From Macrococcus lamae (GTDB lineage Bacteria > Bacillota > Bacilli > Staphylococcales > Staphylococcaceae): a stretch of DNA of 64,000 bases. Under the pieces are notes generated by a model. The model was not told where the DNA came from. It searched no databases and saw only the letters and a program-made list of their open reading frames with translations. The position numbers and the translations under genes were made by a program. Within the stretch, counting starts at the first letter, position 1. Each line of letters starts with the position of its first letter. This document shows positions 1-7,097 of the stretch, piece after piece. The stretch covers positions 1 through 64,000 of the forward strand of contig NZ_SCWB01000014.1 of NCBI RefSeq assembly GCF_004359545.1. The letters are read 5' to 3'.

Positions 1-9
1 TCCACCCTG

Positions 10-124
10 TCTGGTGACGATGGCAGAGAGGTCACACCTGTTCCCATACCGAACACAGAAGTTAAGCTCTCGAGCGCCGATGGTAGTTGGACTGACGTCC
101 CGCGAGAGTAGGACGTTGCCGGGC
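10..124 (+). rRNA. rrf: 5S ribosomal RNA
   Basis: The segment carries the conserved bacterial 5S core, with the loop CCGAACACAGAAG followed by TTAAGCTC, and ends with GAGAGTAGGACGTTGCCGGGC, which pairs back with the 5' end. The length of about 115 nt fits Firmicute 5S. The 23S gene must lie to the left of the window. It heads a co-oriented tRNA array and is probably the last rRNA of that operon. Exact ends are accurate to a few bases. Confidence 0.95.
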
Positions 125-134
125 AGAAACATAT

Positions 135-210
135 GGAGGATTAGCTCAGCTGGGAGAGCATCTGCCTTACAAGCAGAGGGTCGGCGGTTCGAACCCGTCA
201 TCCTCCACCA
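135..210 (+). tRNA. tRNA-Val(TAC)
   Basis: Full cloverleaf with anticodon TAC in the loop of CTGCCTTACAAGCAG, T-arm GGTTCGAACCC, and CCA encoded. It is the first tRNA after the 5S gene. Confidence 0.96.
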
Positions 211-219
211 TTTTATTAT

Positions 220-295
<76 letters not shown>

Positions 296-300
296 TGTAA

Positions 301-376
301 GAGCCATTAGCTCAGTTGGTAGAGCATTTGACTTTTAATCAAAGGGTCAGAGGTTCGAATCCTCTATGGCTCACCA
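301..376 (+). tRNA. tRNA-Lys(TTT)
   Basis: Acceptor GAGCCAT pairs with ATGGCTC. The anticodon loop is CTTTTAA (TTT) and CCA is encoded. Confidence 0.96.
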
Positions 377-389
377 TTATTATTAATAT

Positions 390-473
390 GCGGGTGTGGC
401 GGAACTGGCAGACGCACTAGACTTAGGATCTAGCGCCTACGGCGTGGGGGTTCGACTCCCTTCACCCGCACCA
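390..473 (+). tRNA. tRNA-Leu(TAG)
   Basis: Class II tRNA with a long variable arm (CGCCTACGGCGT). Anticodon is TAG and CCA is encoded. Confidence 0.95.
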
Positions 474-477
474 TATT

Positions 478-552
478 GCGAAAGTAGTTCAGTGGTAGAA
501 TACAACCTTGCCAAGGTTGGGGTCGCGGGTTCGAATCCCGTCTTTCGCTCCA
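478..552 (+). tRNA. tRNA-Gly(GCC)
   Basis: Standard proteinogenic glycine tRNA. The D-loop contains GTGG, the T-arm is GGGTTCGAATCCC, the anticodon is GCC and CCA is encoded. It is a useful contrast to the aberrant glycine tRNA at 2047. Confidence 0.96.
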
Positions 553-586
553 TTATTATTTTTTTGTCAAAAATCGAGATATACCA

Positions 587-675
587 GCCGGGGTGGCGGA
601 ACTGGCAGACGCACAGGACTTAAAATCCTGCGGTAAGTGATTACCGTACCGGTTCGATTCCGGTCCTCGGCACCA
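587..675 (+). tRNA. tRNA-Leu(TAA)
   Basis: Class II tRNA with variable arm CGGTAAGTGATTACCG. Anticodon is TAA and CCA is encoded. Confidence 0.95.
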
Positions 676-689
676 TTAATATTATTTAT

Positions 690-766
690 GCGCCCGTAGC
701 TCAATTGGATAGAGCGTTTGACTACGGATCAAAAGGTTAGGGATTCGACTTCTCTCGGGCGCGCCA
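690..766 (+). tRNA. tRNA-Arg(ACG)
   Basis: Acceptor GCGCCCG pairs with CGGGCGC. Anticodon is ACG, whose A34 is normally deaminated to inosine by TadA. CCA is encoded. Confidence 0.95.
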
Positions 767-783
767 TTATTATTTTAAAGCTA

Positions 784-857
784 CGGGAAGTAGCTCAGCT
801 TGGTAGAGCACTTGGTTTGGGACCAAGGGGTCGCAGGTTCGAATCCTGTCTTCCCGA
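784..857 (+). tRNA. tRNA-Pro(TGG)
   Basis: Acceptor CGGGAAG pairs with CTTCCCG. Anticodon is TGG. CCA is not encoded, since the gene ends at discriminator A followed by CTTACT, so the 3' end needs the CCA-adding enzyme. Confidence 0.95.
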
Positions 858-885
858 CTTACTTCTAAATGTAGTAATATATTAT

Positions 886-961
886 GGGGGCTTAGCTCAG
901 CTGGGAGAGCGCCTGCTTTGCACGCAGGAGGTCAGCGGTTCGATCCCGCTAGTCTCCACCA
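886..961 (+). tRNA. tRNA-Ala(TGC)
   Basis: Anticodon TGC in CTGCTTTGCACGCAG. CCA is encoded. The acceptor stem contains two G-T wobble pairs. Confidence 0.95.
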
Positions 962-981
962 TTTATAATAAAATTTAATAC

Positions 982-1055
982 GGCGGCGTAGCTCAGCTGG
1001 CTAGAGCGTACGGTTCATACCCGTGAGGTCGGGGGTTCGATCCCCTCTGCCGCCA
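982..1055 (+). tRNA. tRNA-Met(CAT), elongator
   Basis: Acceptor GGCGGCG pairs with TGCCGCC and the anticodon loop is TTCATAC. It resembles the elongator Met tRNA of Bacillales rather than the initiator, because position 1 is paired. CCA is not encoded. Confidence 0.88.
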
Positions 1056-1084
1056 CTAATTTTTAAGTGTAACTTCTGGATTTA

Positions 1085-1158
1085 GGACCTTTAGCTCAGT
1101 TGGTTAGAGCAAACGGCTCATAACCGTTTGGTCGCAGGTTCGAGTCCTGCAAGGTCCA
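1085..1158 (+). tRNA. tRNA-Ile2(CAT), probable lysidine tRNA
   Basis: Anticodon CAT in CGGCTCATAACCG. The body (GGACCTTTAGCTCAG and the AAGGTCC acceptor) matches the Bacillales isoleucine tRNA whose C34 is changed to lysidine by TilS, as I recall it. A Met assignment cannot be fully excluded from sequence alone. CCA is not encoded. Confidence 0.8.
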
Positions 1159-1168
1159 CTTTTATAAT

Positions 1169-1261
1169 GGAGGAATACCCAAGTCCGGCTGAAGGGATCG
1201 GTCTTGAAAACCGACAGGGGCTTAACGGCCCGCGGGGGTTCGAATCCCTCTTCCTCCGCCA
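1169..1261 (+). tRNA. tRNA-Ser(TGA)
   Basis: Class II tRNA with a long GC-rich variable arm. Anticodon is TGA in GGTCTTGAAAACCG. CCA is encoded. Confidence 0.95.
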
Positions 1262-1304
1262 TTATTTTTACTTCAGCAAATAGCAAGACCATATTTATTA
1301 TTAT

Positions 1305-1378
<74 letters not shown>

Positions 1379-1382
1379 CTAA

Positions 1383-1458
1383 GGTCCCGTGGTGTAGCGG
1401 TTAACATGCCTGCCTGTCACGCAGGAGATCGCCGGTTCGATCCCGGTCGGGACCGCCA
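1383..1458 (+). tRNA. tRNA-Asp(GTC), copy 1
   Basis: Acceptor GGTCCCG pairs with CGGGACC. Anticodon is GTC and CCA is encoded, unlike the copy at 45072. Confidence 0.96.
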
Positions 1459-1463
1459 TGTAT

Positions 1464-1536
1464 GGCTCAGTAGCTCAGTCGGTAGAGCAATGGATTGAAA
1501 ATCCATGTGTCGGCGGTTCGATTCCGTCCTGAGCCA
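1464..1536 (+). tRNA. tRNA-Phe(GAA), copy 1
   Basis: Acceptor GGCTCAG pairs with CTGAGCC. The anticodon loop is TTGAAAA (GAA). It is identical to the copy at 45155. Confidence 0.95.
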
Positions 1537-1552
1537 TCTTTTTATTGTATAT

Positions 1553-1628
<76 letters not shown>

Positions 1629-1634
1629 TTGCTT

Positions 1635-1718
1635 GGAGGGGTAGCGAAGTGGCTAAACGCGGCGGACTGTAAATCCGCTCCTTCGGGTTCGGCAGTTCGA
1701 ATCTGCCCCCCTCCACCA
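1635..1718 (+). tRNA. tRNA-Tyr(GTA)
   Basis: Class II tRNA with variable arm CTCCTTCGGGTTCGG. Anticodon is GTA (queuosine-type GUN). CCA is encoded. It is a substrate for the pathway that ends in QueG, encoded at 7098. Confidence 0.96.
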
Positions 1719-1722
1719 TAAT

Positions 1723-1796
1723 AGGGGCATAGTTTAACGGTAGAATAGAGGTCTCCAAAACCTTTGATGTGGGTTCGATTCCTACTGCCCCTGCCA
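1723..1796 (+). tRNA. tRNA-Trp(CCA)
   Basis: Acceptor AGGGGCA pairs with TGCCCCT. Anticodon is CCA in GGTCTCCAAAACC. CCA is encoded at the 3' end. Confidence 0.95.
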
Positions 1797-1797
1797 T

Positions 1798-1871
1798 GGC
1801 GATTGTGGCGAAGTGGTTAACGCACCGGATTGTGGTTCCGGCATTCGTGGGTTCGATTCCCATCAGTCGCC
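1798..1871 (+). tRNA. tRNA-His(GTG), copy 1
   Basis: Anticodon GTG. The extra 5' G(-1) is genomically encoded and pairs with C73. CCA is not encoded. It is identical to the copy at 45239. Confidence 0.95.
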
Positions 1872-1881
1872 CTTTGATTAA

Positions 1882-1953
1882 TGGGGTATAGCCAAGCGGT
1901 AAGGCAACGGACTTTGACTCCGTCACTCGTTGGTTCGAATCCAGCTACCCCAG
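1882..1953 (+). tRNA. tRNA-Gln(TTG)
   Basis: Acceptor TGGGGTA pairs with TACCCCA. The anticodon loop is CTTTGAC (TTG). CCA is not encoded. Confidence 0.95.
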
Positions 1954-1960
1954 CTTTTCT

Positions 1961-2034
<74 letters not shown>

Positions 2035-2046
2035 TTAATTAAATAT

Positions 2047-2121
2047 GCGGGAGTATTTCAACTTTTAGAATACTGACCTTCCTGGTTAGAGATACAGGTG
2101 TAAGTCCTGTCTTCCGCTCCA
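2047..2121 (+). tRNA. Non-proteinogenic tRNA-Gly(TCC) for cell-wall bridges
   Basis: Acceptor GCGGGAG pairs with CTTCCGC, the anticodon loop is CTTCCTG (TCC) and CCA is encoded. The D-loop reads AACTTTTA and lacks the invariant GG. The T-loop is TGTAAGT in place of TTCGAAT. A pyrimidine sits at position 37. These departures match the staphylococcal glycine tRNAs known to avoid EF-Tu and donate glycine through Fem transferases to the peptidoglycan interpeptide bridge. Its cell-wall role here is inferred from that likeness. Confidence 0.9.
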
Positions 2122-2128
2122 TTTTTTA

Positions 2129-2153
2129 GAGACTATGATAGTCTTATTTTTTT
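2129..2153 (+). terminator. Terminator of the rRNA-tRNA operon
   Basis: A short hairpin, GACTA-TGA-TAGTC, is followed by a run of eight or more T. It lies directly after the last tRNA of the 22-gene array. Confidence 0.8.
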
Positions 2154-2205
2154 TGATTTTTTTCCTTAACTAATTCTTAAAAGTTTGATTACTTTAAATA
2201 TAAAT

Positions 2206-2224
2206 GTTTACAGTAACTGTAAAC
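2206..2224. promoter_or_regulatory. 19-bp perfect palindrome (operator candidate)
   Basis: GTTTACAGT-A-ACTGTAAAC is a perfect 9+1+9 inverted repeat overlapping the TTTACA -35 box (2207-2212) of the next gene. The -10 TATAAT is at 2231-2236, 18 bp downstream of the -35. The placement suits a dimeric repressor. The regulator is unknown. Confidence 0.6.
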
Positions 2225-2272
2225 CCCCTATATAATTGTGATGTACCGAATATAGAAAAAAGGGGAACTACT

Positions 2273-3340
2273 ATGAAAAAAATCATTCTATCTACTGTTG
2301 CTGCTGCTTCACTACTTTCGCTCAGCATTCCTTCAGTCCATGCTGCGTCTTATCCTAAAGATGCTTACTGGCCATCTCCAGCTACAAAGAATCCTGTTAA
2401 AGTTGAACTACCGAATATTAAGAGTAAAACTGTGATTAATCAGATGAAGAAAGGAACATACGCTGTTCGCGGAATTAAATTAGGTTCTCCATACGGCTAT
2501 GTGATTAAACAGCTGGGCGTATCCAAAGAAGAAATGATCAACCGATCAGATGACTATGTAGAAGTCACAGCAGCTTATGGAAATATGTATATCTCAGCGG
2601 ATGCTGAAGAACGTTATGCATCTCTTAATGATCTGAAAGTGTCTTATCTGTCTTTCAATTACTTGCCTAAGAAAATAAAGCAGAAAGATATGATTAAACT
2701 GCTCGGTAAAGCAGACAATACAGAAATATATGGTGACGATACTAAAATAACTGACGATGACTTCATGATGAATGACTATGGTCACCTTAATGTGACTTTC
2801 ACTAAACAAAAGGGACTGTGGGTATTGGAATCTGTCTCAGTCAGTCCAGTCGATGAGTCAGACGCCGGGAAGACATTAAAAGATAGAAAAATTAAAGCTT
2901 TGACTGATCAGGAATTACTCTCAATGAAAAAAGGAACTTTCAGTTTTTATGGTGTCAAACCTGGCATGAATCATGCTGAAGTCTTGAACCTGGTAGGAGA
3001 GTCCTCTGACGATTATATTTATAGAAATGGGAAGTCCGTTAACATAATAGCGAATTATGGTAGTGATAACGATGTGACTTTCGAATATCAAAGCAACGCG
3101 AATCAAGAGATGGTATTGAAGACGATGATGTGGGCAAACTATAATCAGCAGTCTAAATTATCAGCACTTGAAAAAATAATCGGAAAACCGACAAAGAAAA
3201 CCTATGACAGCTATACCAGTGAAGAAGATGGTAAAAATGTAGTTTATAAAACTTTCCAGCATTTTTATGAAAAACATATCGTCGTATCAGGTGAGCAGTC
3301 TAATAAAGTCTGGTATGTCAATGGCATTACTTATAAATAA
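2273..3340 (+). CDS. Secreted protein with a duplicated domain, function unknown
   Basis: A 355-residue protein begins with a clear Sec signal peptide: MKK, a hydrophobic core, and a likely cleavage after HA in SVHAAS (about residue 25). The ATG at 2273 was chosen because AGGGGAAC lies 5 nt upstream; an upstream in-frame ATG at 2204 has no ribosome site and lies inside the promoter. The mature part holds two related halves, each opening with MKKGT-[YF] and a G-[IV]-K-x-G segment (about residues 57-75 and 240-258), then a short helix ending in LG or VG and a beta-rich stretch. The helix-pair plus sheet pattern recalls BamE/BLIP-like folds, which is only a guess. No lipobox, LPXTG or metal motif is visible. 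It stands alone between its own promoter and a terminator. Confidence 0.85.
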   Translation: MKKIILSTVAAASLLSLSIPSVHAASYPKDAYWPSPATKNPVKVELPNIKSKTVINQMKKGTYAVRGIKLGSPYGYVIKQLGVSKEEMINRSDDYVEVTAAYGNMYISADAEERYASLNDLKVSYLSFNYLPKKIKQKDMIKLLGKADNTEIYGDDTKITDDDFMMNDYGHLNVTFTKQKGLWVLESVSVSPVDESDAGKTLKDRKIKALTDQELLSMKKGTFSFYGVKPGMNHAEVLNLVGESSDDYIYRNGKSVNIIANYGSDNDVTFEYQSNANQEMVLKTMMWANYNQQSKLSALEKIIGKPTKKTYDSYTSEEDGKNVVYKTFQHFYEKHIVVSGEQSNKVWYVNGITYK

Positions 3341-3341
3341 T

Positions 3342-3364
3342 AAAAAGGCCGTGAAGGCCTTTTT
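3342..3364 (+). terminator. Rho-independent terminator
   Basis: AAAAAGGCC-GTGAA-GGCCTTTTT hairpin directly after the stop codon of the secreted protein gene. Confidence 0.88.
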
Positions 3365-3370
3365 ATGTTA

Positions 3371-3399
3371 TTGACGTGAGTTTCATATTAATATATAAT
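3371..3399 (+). promoter_or_regulatory. Promoter of tRNA-Leu(CAA)
   Basis: TTGACG (3371-3376), a 17-bp spacer and TATAAT (3394-3399) form a near-consensus sigma-A promoter ending 28 bp before the tRNA. Confidence 0.8.
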
Positions 3400-3427
3400 A
3401 AATTCGTTGTCTGTTAATACATATTAA

Positions 3428-3511
3428 GCCACCGTGGCGGAATTGGCAGACGCGCCGGACTCAAAATCCGGTTCCCTCGCGGGAGTGTCGGTTCGACCCC
3501 GACCGGTGGTA
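3428..3511 (+). tRNA. tRNA-Leu(CAA)
   Basis: Solitary class II tRNA. Acceptor GCCACCG pairs with CGGTGGT, with a G-T pair at 1-72. Anticodon is CAA, the variable arm is TTCCCTCGCGGGAGT, and CCA is not encoded. It has its own promoter and terminator. No integrase or repeated tRNA 3' end is nearby. Confidence 0.93.
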
Positions 3512-3519
3512 TCGAAGAA

Positions 3520-3549
3520 AGCCTCTAAACGTAATGTTTAGGGGCTTTT
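3520..3549 (+). terminator. Terminator of tRNA-Leu(CAA)
   Basis: AGCCTCTAAAC-GTAAT-GTTTAGGGGCT hairpin followed by TTTTG. Confidence 0.85.
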
Positions 3550-3641
3550 GTTTATAATGAAACTAAATGACCTCTGTTTTTGATATTGTCTCTTGATGCA
3601 TTATACGTTATGATTTACCTTTATAAGAAGTAAGGAGTGGC

Positions 3642-4685
3642 ATGATGAATAAAAAAACGTTTTTCTTTAATATATTAAATGGTATGGCGACCGGTATTGT
3701 TGTTGCACTGGTGCCGAATGCGCTGCTCGGTGAACTGGTCAAATATCTGACTAACTGGTTCCCGGCGCTTAGTGTCGTGTCCCAGGCGCTTGTACTGTTC
3801 CAGTTTGGTGCTTCCTTATTTATCGGGACGCTGGTCGCTTATCAGTTCAAGATGAACGCTGCGCAGACGTCGATTGTTGCGGGCGCCAGTTTTCTAGGTA
3901 GCGGGGCGGCTGCTTTTAAAGCGGGTGCATTTACTTTAGTCGGTATCGGGGATTTAATCAATATCATGCTGGTAGTCACGATAAGCTGTCTGATCATCAT
4001 GGCGCTTGGTAATAAAATGGGCAGCTTAAATATTGTCTTCCTGCCGATTCTTGCTGGCATCATCCCGGGTGTCATCGGTATGCTGACGCTGCCCTATGTG
4101 CGAACGGTGACTGGAGCGCTTGGAAATATGGTTGAACACTTCACGACGCTCAATCCGCTGCTTATGTGCATATTGATCGGTATCACTTACAGTATGCTAA
4201 TGGCGTCACCCGTATCTCTTGTTGCTATTGCGACTGTTGTCAGTCTGTCAGGACTTGGAAGCGGAGCGGCTAACTTAGGAATTGCTGCCTGCTGTTATAC
4301 GTTTATCTTTGGATCATGGCTCGTTAATTCCAAAGGGGTGAATACGACTCTTGTCATCGGTGCAGCGAAGATGATGATGCCGGTATTATTCAAAAATCCA
4401 GTGATTTTTATTCCGCTGCTATTAAACGGTATTGTCGCAGGAATGTGTGCTTATTTCTTAAATATACAAGGCACACCGATGTCAGCGGGCTTCGGCTATA
4501 CAGGATTTGTCGGGCCGATTAATGCGTTTGCATTAATGGATGGCAGCACGACGAGCAGACTAGTGAATCTGCTGCTCGCATATGTAGTCATTCCTTTACC
4601 GGTAGCACTGGCAGTCCACTTAGTTCTGAAAAAACTAATGCCTTCTTATCAGGACGATGTTTATAGGTTTACACCAGAAGCGTAA
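3642..4685 (+). CDS. PTS_EIIC_2-type integral membrane protein
   Basis: A 347-residue, very hydrophobic protein with about nine to ten predicted membrane helices and Gly/Pro-rich turns. The opening (TFFFNILNGMATGIVVALVPNA) and overall character match the single-domain PTS 'EIIC_2' family found across Staphylococcaceae and Bacillus. There is no attached EIIA or EIIB domain and no PTS partner gene nearby, so the substrate and even sugar transport are uncertain. AAGGAG lies upstream of two adjacent ATGs (3642 and 3645); the second has the better spacing (8 nt). It is monocistronic and bounded by terminators. Confidence 0.85.
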   Translation: MMNKKTFFFNILNGMATGIVVALVPNALLGELVKYLTNWFPALSVVSQALVLFQFGASLFIGTLVAYQFKMNAAQTSIVAGASFLGSGAAAFKAGAFTLVGIGDLINIMLVVTISCLIIMALGNKMGSLNIVFLPILAGIIPGVIGMLTLPYVRTVTGALGNMVEHFTTLNPLLMCILIGITYSMLMASPVSLVAIATVVSLSGLGSGAANLGIAACCYTFIFGSWLVNSKGVNTTLVIGAAKMMMPVLFKNPVIFIPLLLNGIVAGMCAYFLNIQGTPMSAGFGYTGFVGPINAFALMDGSTTSRLVNLLLAYVVIPLPVALAVHLVLKKLMPSYQDDVYRFTPEA

Positions 4686-4719
4686 CAATCAATTTTCCAT
4701 TGATTGTTACGCTTTTTTT
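4680..4719 (+). terminator. Strong rho-independent terminator
   Basis: GCGTAACAATCAAT-TTTCC-ATTGATTGTTACGC hairpin followed by seven T. The 5' arm starts inside the last codon of the upstream gene. Confidence 0.92.
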
Positions 4720-4830
4720 GATAAATGCATTCACTAGTGAAATAAAATATAAATTAAATGAAAAATGTCATTGAATATATATTAATAATAATGTATATTA
4801 ATTATACAAAACGATGGAGGTACAAGCGAC

Positions 4831-6282
4831 TTGAAAATTAAAGAATTTATCATTTTAGTCATGGTATGTGTAGTAATGCTTACATTGTTACTTTTTCATC
4901 AAGCTTCTGCAGCAGGAGACAAGCTTGATGACATTAAGAAACGCGGCGAGCTGCGTGTGGGTTTATCAGCAGATTATGCGCCTTATGAATTTGAACACAC
5001 AAAGAACGGTAAGCGAGAGTATGTCGGTATTGATATTGAACTCGCAAAAAAGATTGCTAAAGATTTAGGAGTGGAACTGAAAATTGTTAATATGCAGTTT
5101 GACAGTCTGCTTGGTGCTCTCAAAACAGATAAAATTGATGTCATCATATCTGGAATGAGTCCAACGCCGGAACGTAAGAAAGAAGTCGACTTCACTGATG
5201 AATATATGCAGGTGAAGCAACGTATGGTTGTGCAAAAGAAAGATCAGTCAAAGCTTCGAACTGCTGAGGATTTTAAAGGTAAAGCAGTTGCAGCACAAAA
5301 ACAGACGACTCAGGAAGAGCTGGCTCAGACAGAATTACCGGAATCAAATCTAACATCACTGACACGTCTACCAGAAGCTATCATGTCGCTGAATACCGGT
5401 AAAGTGGATGGGGTCATTATGGAAGGCCCGGTTGCAGATGCTTATTTATCGAAGAATACTAACTTAGCATATTCAGACCTTGAATTCAGTAATGCAGACA
5501 AAGGAACAGCAATTGCACTGCAAAAAGACTCTCCGAAGCTGCTGGATGCTCTGAACAATTCTATTAAAGAAGTCAATGACAACAAGCTTATAGCCGGATA
5601 TAAAGATAAAGCGAATGAAGCGATGTTTGATGATGGCTCGTTTTTAAGCAAATACGGGACGTATTTTCTCCACGGTATCGGAGCGACGATATTGATTTCC
5701 ATATTCGGTGTTTTGTTTGGATCTCTGCTCGGTGGAATATTTGCGTTCATGAAATTGAGTACCAACAAAATATTAAAGGTAGTTGCCTGGGTTTACATTG
5801 AATTTATCCGTGGAACACCGCTGCTTGTCCAGGTGTTTCTCGTCTACTTCGGTACTACTGCAGTACTTGGGCTTGATCTATCAGCCTTTGTTTGCGGGGC
5901 CATCGCGTTGATTCTAAACTGTGGGGCTTATATTGCAGAAATTATTCGTGCAGGTATCAAAGCAGTTGATAAAGGACAGATGGAAGCAGCAAGGTCGCTT
6001 GGGATGAGCCATAGCCAGGCGATGAACAAAGTCATCATGCCGCAAGCGATTAAGAATATTCTACCGGCACTCGGTAATGAGTTTATCACTGTGATTAAGG
6101 AAAGTTCGATCGTATCGGTTATCGGTGTCAGTGAACTGATGTTCAATGCACAGGTTGTTCAAGGTGCATCATTTGATCCGTTTACACCGCTATTAATCGT
6201 GGCTATTATTTACTTTATTCTGACATTTGGTTTATCACGAGTGATGAACTTGTTCGAAAGGAGAATGAGTGTAAGTGATTAA
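4831..6282 (+). CDS. Glutamine-type ABC transporter, fused binding protein and permease
   Basis: A 483-residue two-domain protein. Residues 1-27 are a signal or anchor helix, about 30-265 a periplasmic-binding-protein type 2 domain ([17 protein letters not shown], typical of polar amino-acid receptors), and about 275-480 a His/Glu/Gln-type permease with several membrane helices and the EAA loop [18 protein letters not shown] that contacts the ATPase. This fusion is usual in staphylococci for glutamine or glutamate uptake; the exact substrate is not shown by sequence. The start is TTG at 4831, 10 nt after GGAGG. It overlaps the downstream ATPase gene by 8 bp, giving a complete importer in two genes. 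Confidence 0.92.
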   Translation: MKIKEFIILVMVCVVMLTLLLFHQASAAGDKLDDIKKRGELRVGLSADYAPYEFEHTKNGKREYVGIDIELAKKIAKDLGVELKIVNMQFDSLLGALKTDKIDVIISGMSPTPERKKEVDFTDEYMQVKQRMVVQKKDQSKLRTAEDFKGKAVAAQKQTTQEELAQTELPESNLTSLTRLPEAIMSLNTGKVDGVIMEGPVADAYLSKNTNLAYSDLEFSNADKGTAIALQKDSPKLLDALNNSIKEVNDNKLIAGYKDKANEAMFDDGSFLSKYGTYFLHGIGATILISIFGVLFGSLLGGIFAFMKLSTNKILKVVAWVYIEFIRGTPLLVQVFLVYFGTTAVLGLDLSAFVCGAIALILNCGAYIAEIIRAGIKAVDKGQMEAARSLGMSHSQAMNKVIMPQAIKNILPALGNEFITVIKESSIVSVIGVSELMFNAQVVQGASFDPFTPLLIVAIIYFILTFGLSRVMNLFERRMSVSD

Positions 6283-6997
6283 TGTTAAAGACCTCCATAA
6301 AAACTTTGGAACTGTTGAAGTATTAAAAGGAATCAACCTCGATGTCGATGCAGGAGAAGTAGTGGCGATTATCGGCCCGTCAGGAAGCGGTAAGTCGACG
6401 TTGCTGCGCTGTCTCAATTTACTTGAAACACCGACGAGTGGTGAAATAGTGTTCGAGGGCAATGTGCTGAACGACAAACGAACAAACATTAACCAGCACC
6501 GTCAGAAGATGGGTATGGTGTTCCAGAGCTTCAACTTATTTCCGCATAAAAATGTGCTTGATAATTTGACGATGACGCCGCAGTTGCTGAAAAAAGGATC
6601 AAAGACTGAACTTGAAGCAGTTGCTCTTGGGCTGCTCAATAAGGTCGGCCTGGAAGAAAAAGCGAGTAGCTATCCTTCTCAGCTGTCTGGTGGTCAGAAG
6701 CAGCGTGTCGCAATTGCACGAGCATTAGCGATGAATCCTGATGTCATGCTGTTTGATGAGCCGACTTCAGCACTTGATCCTGAGGTAGTCGGGGATGTGC
6801 TGGGAGTCATGAAGAACCTTGCACGTGAAGGGATGACGATGGTCGTCGTAACACACGAGATGGGGTTTGCCCGAGAAGTAGCAGACCGTGTCATCTTCAT
6901 GGACAAGGGAATCGTTCAGGAGGAAGGACCACCTGAGCAGCTCTTCGGTAACCCTCAGAACGAACGGACACAGAGTTTTTTATCCAAAGTACTATAA
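6275..6997 (+). CDS. glnQ: Polar amino-acid ABC transporter ATP-binding protein
   Basis: A 240-residue ABC ATPase with all key motifs: Walker [10 protein letters not shown] (about residues 34-42), Q-loop in MVFQSFNLF, signature [15 protein letters not shown] (about 137-151), Walker [15 protein letters not shown] and the H-loop VVTHEM. It starts at GTG 6275, with AAGGAG 11 nt upstream inside the permease gene. Translational coupling with the fused receptor-permease is likely. The last 28 coding and stop bases are duplicated immediately downstream (see the repeat at 6970), which leaves the protein unchanged. Confidence 0.94.
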   Translation: MINVKDLHKNFGTVEVLKGINLDVDAGEVVAIIGPSGSGKSTLLRCLNLLETPTSGEIVFEGNVLNDKRTNINQHRQKMGMVFQSFNLFPHKNVLDNLTMTPQLLKKGSKTELEAVALGLLNKVGLEEKASSYPSQLSGGQKQRVAIARALAMNPDVMLFDEPTSALDPEVVGDVLGVMKNLAREGMTMVVVTHEMGFAREVADRVIFMDKGIVQEEGPPEQLFGNPQNERTQSFLSKVL

Positions 6998-7027
6998 TAC
7001 AGAGTTTTTTATCCAAAGTACTATAAT
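6970..7027 (+). repeat. Perfect 29-bp tandem duplication at a gene end
   Basis: The 29 bp at 6970-6998, beginning ACAGAGTTTTTTATCC and containing the stop codon of the ABC ATPase gene, are repeated exactly and without spacer at 6999-7027. The second copy lies wholly in the spacer before the terminator. Confidence 0.97.
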
Positions 7028-7032
7028 TTAGT

Positions 7033-7060
7033 GCACAACGTTCCGACGTTGTGCTTTTTT
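7033..7060 (+). terminator. Terminator of the glutamine transporter operon
   Basis: GCACAACGT-TCCG-ACGTTGTGC hairpin followed by six T. Confidence 0.93.
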
Positions 7061-7097
7061 GTGTTAAAATAATTGCATTGCTTTGGAGGTGAGAAAC

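Noticed and set aside
2206-2224. BlaI/MecI or CopY operator
   Set aside because: The half-sites TTACA and TGTAA are 5 bp apart rather than the 2 bp of those operators, and no bla, mec or cop gene is nearby.
3428-3511. Integration site for a phage or island at tRNA-Leu(CAA)
   Set aside because: No integrase, no repeated 3' tRNA segment and no foreign gene block next to it.
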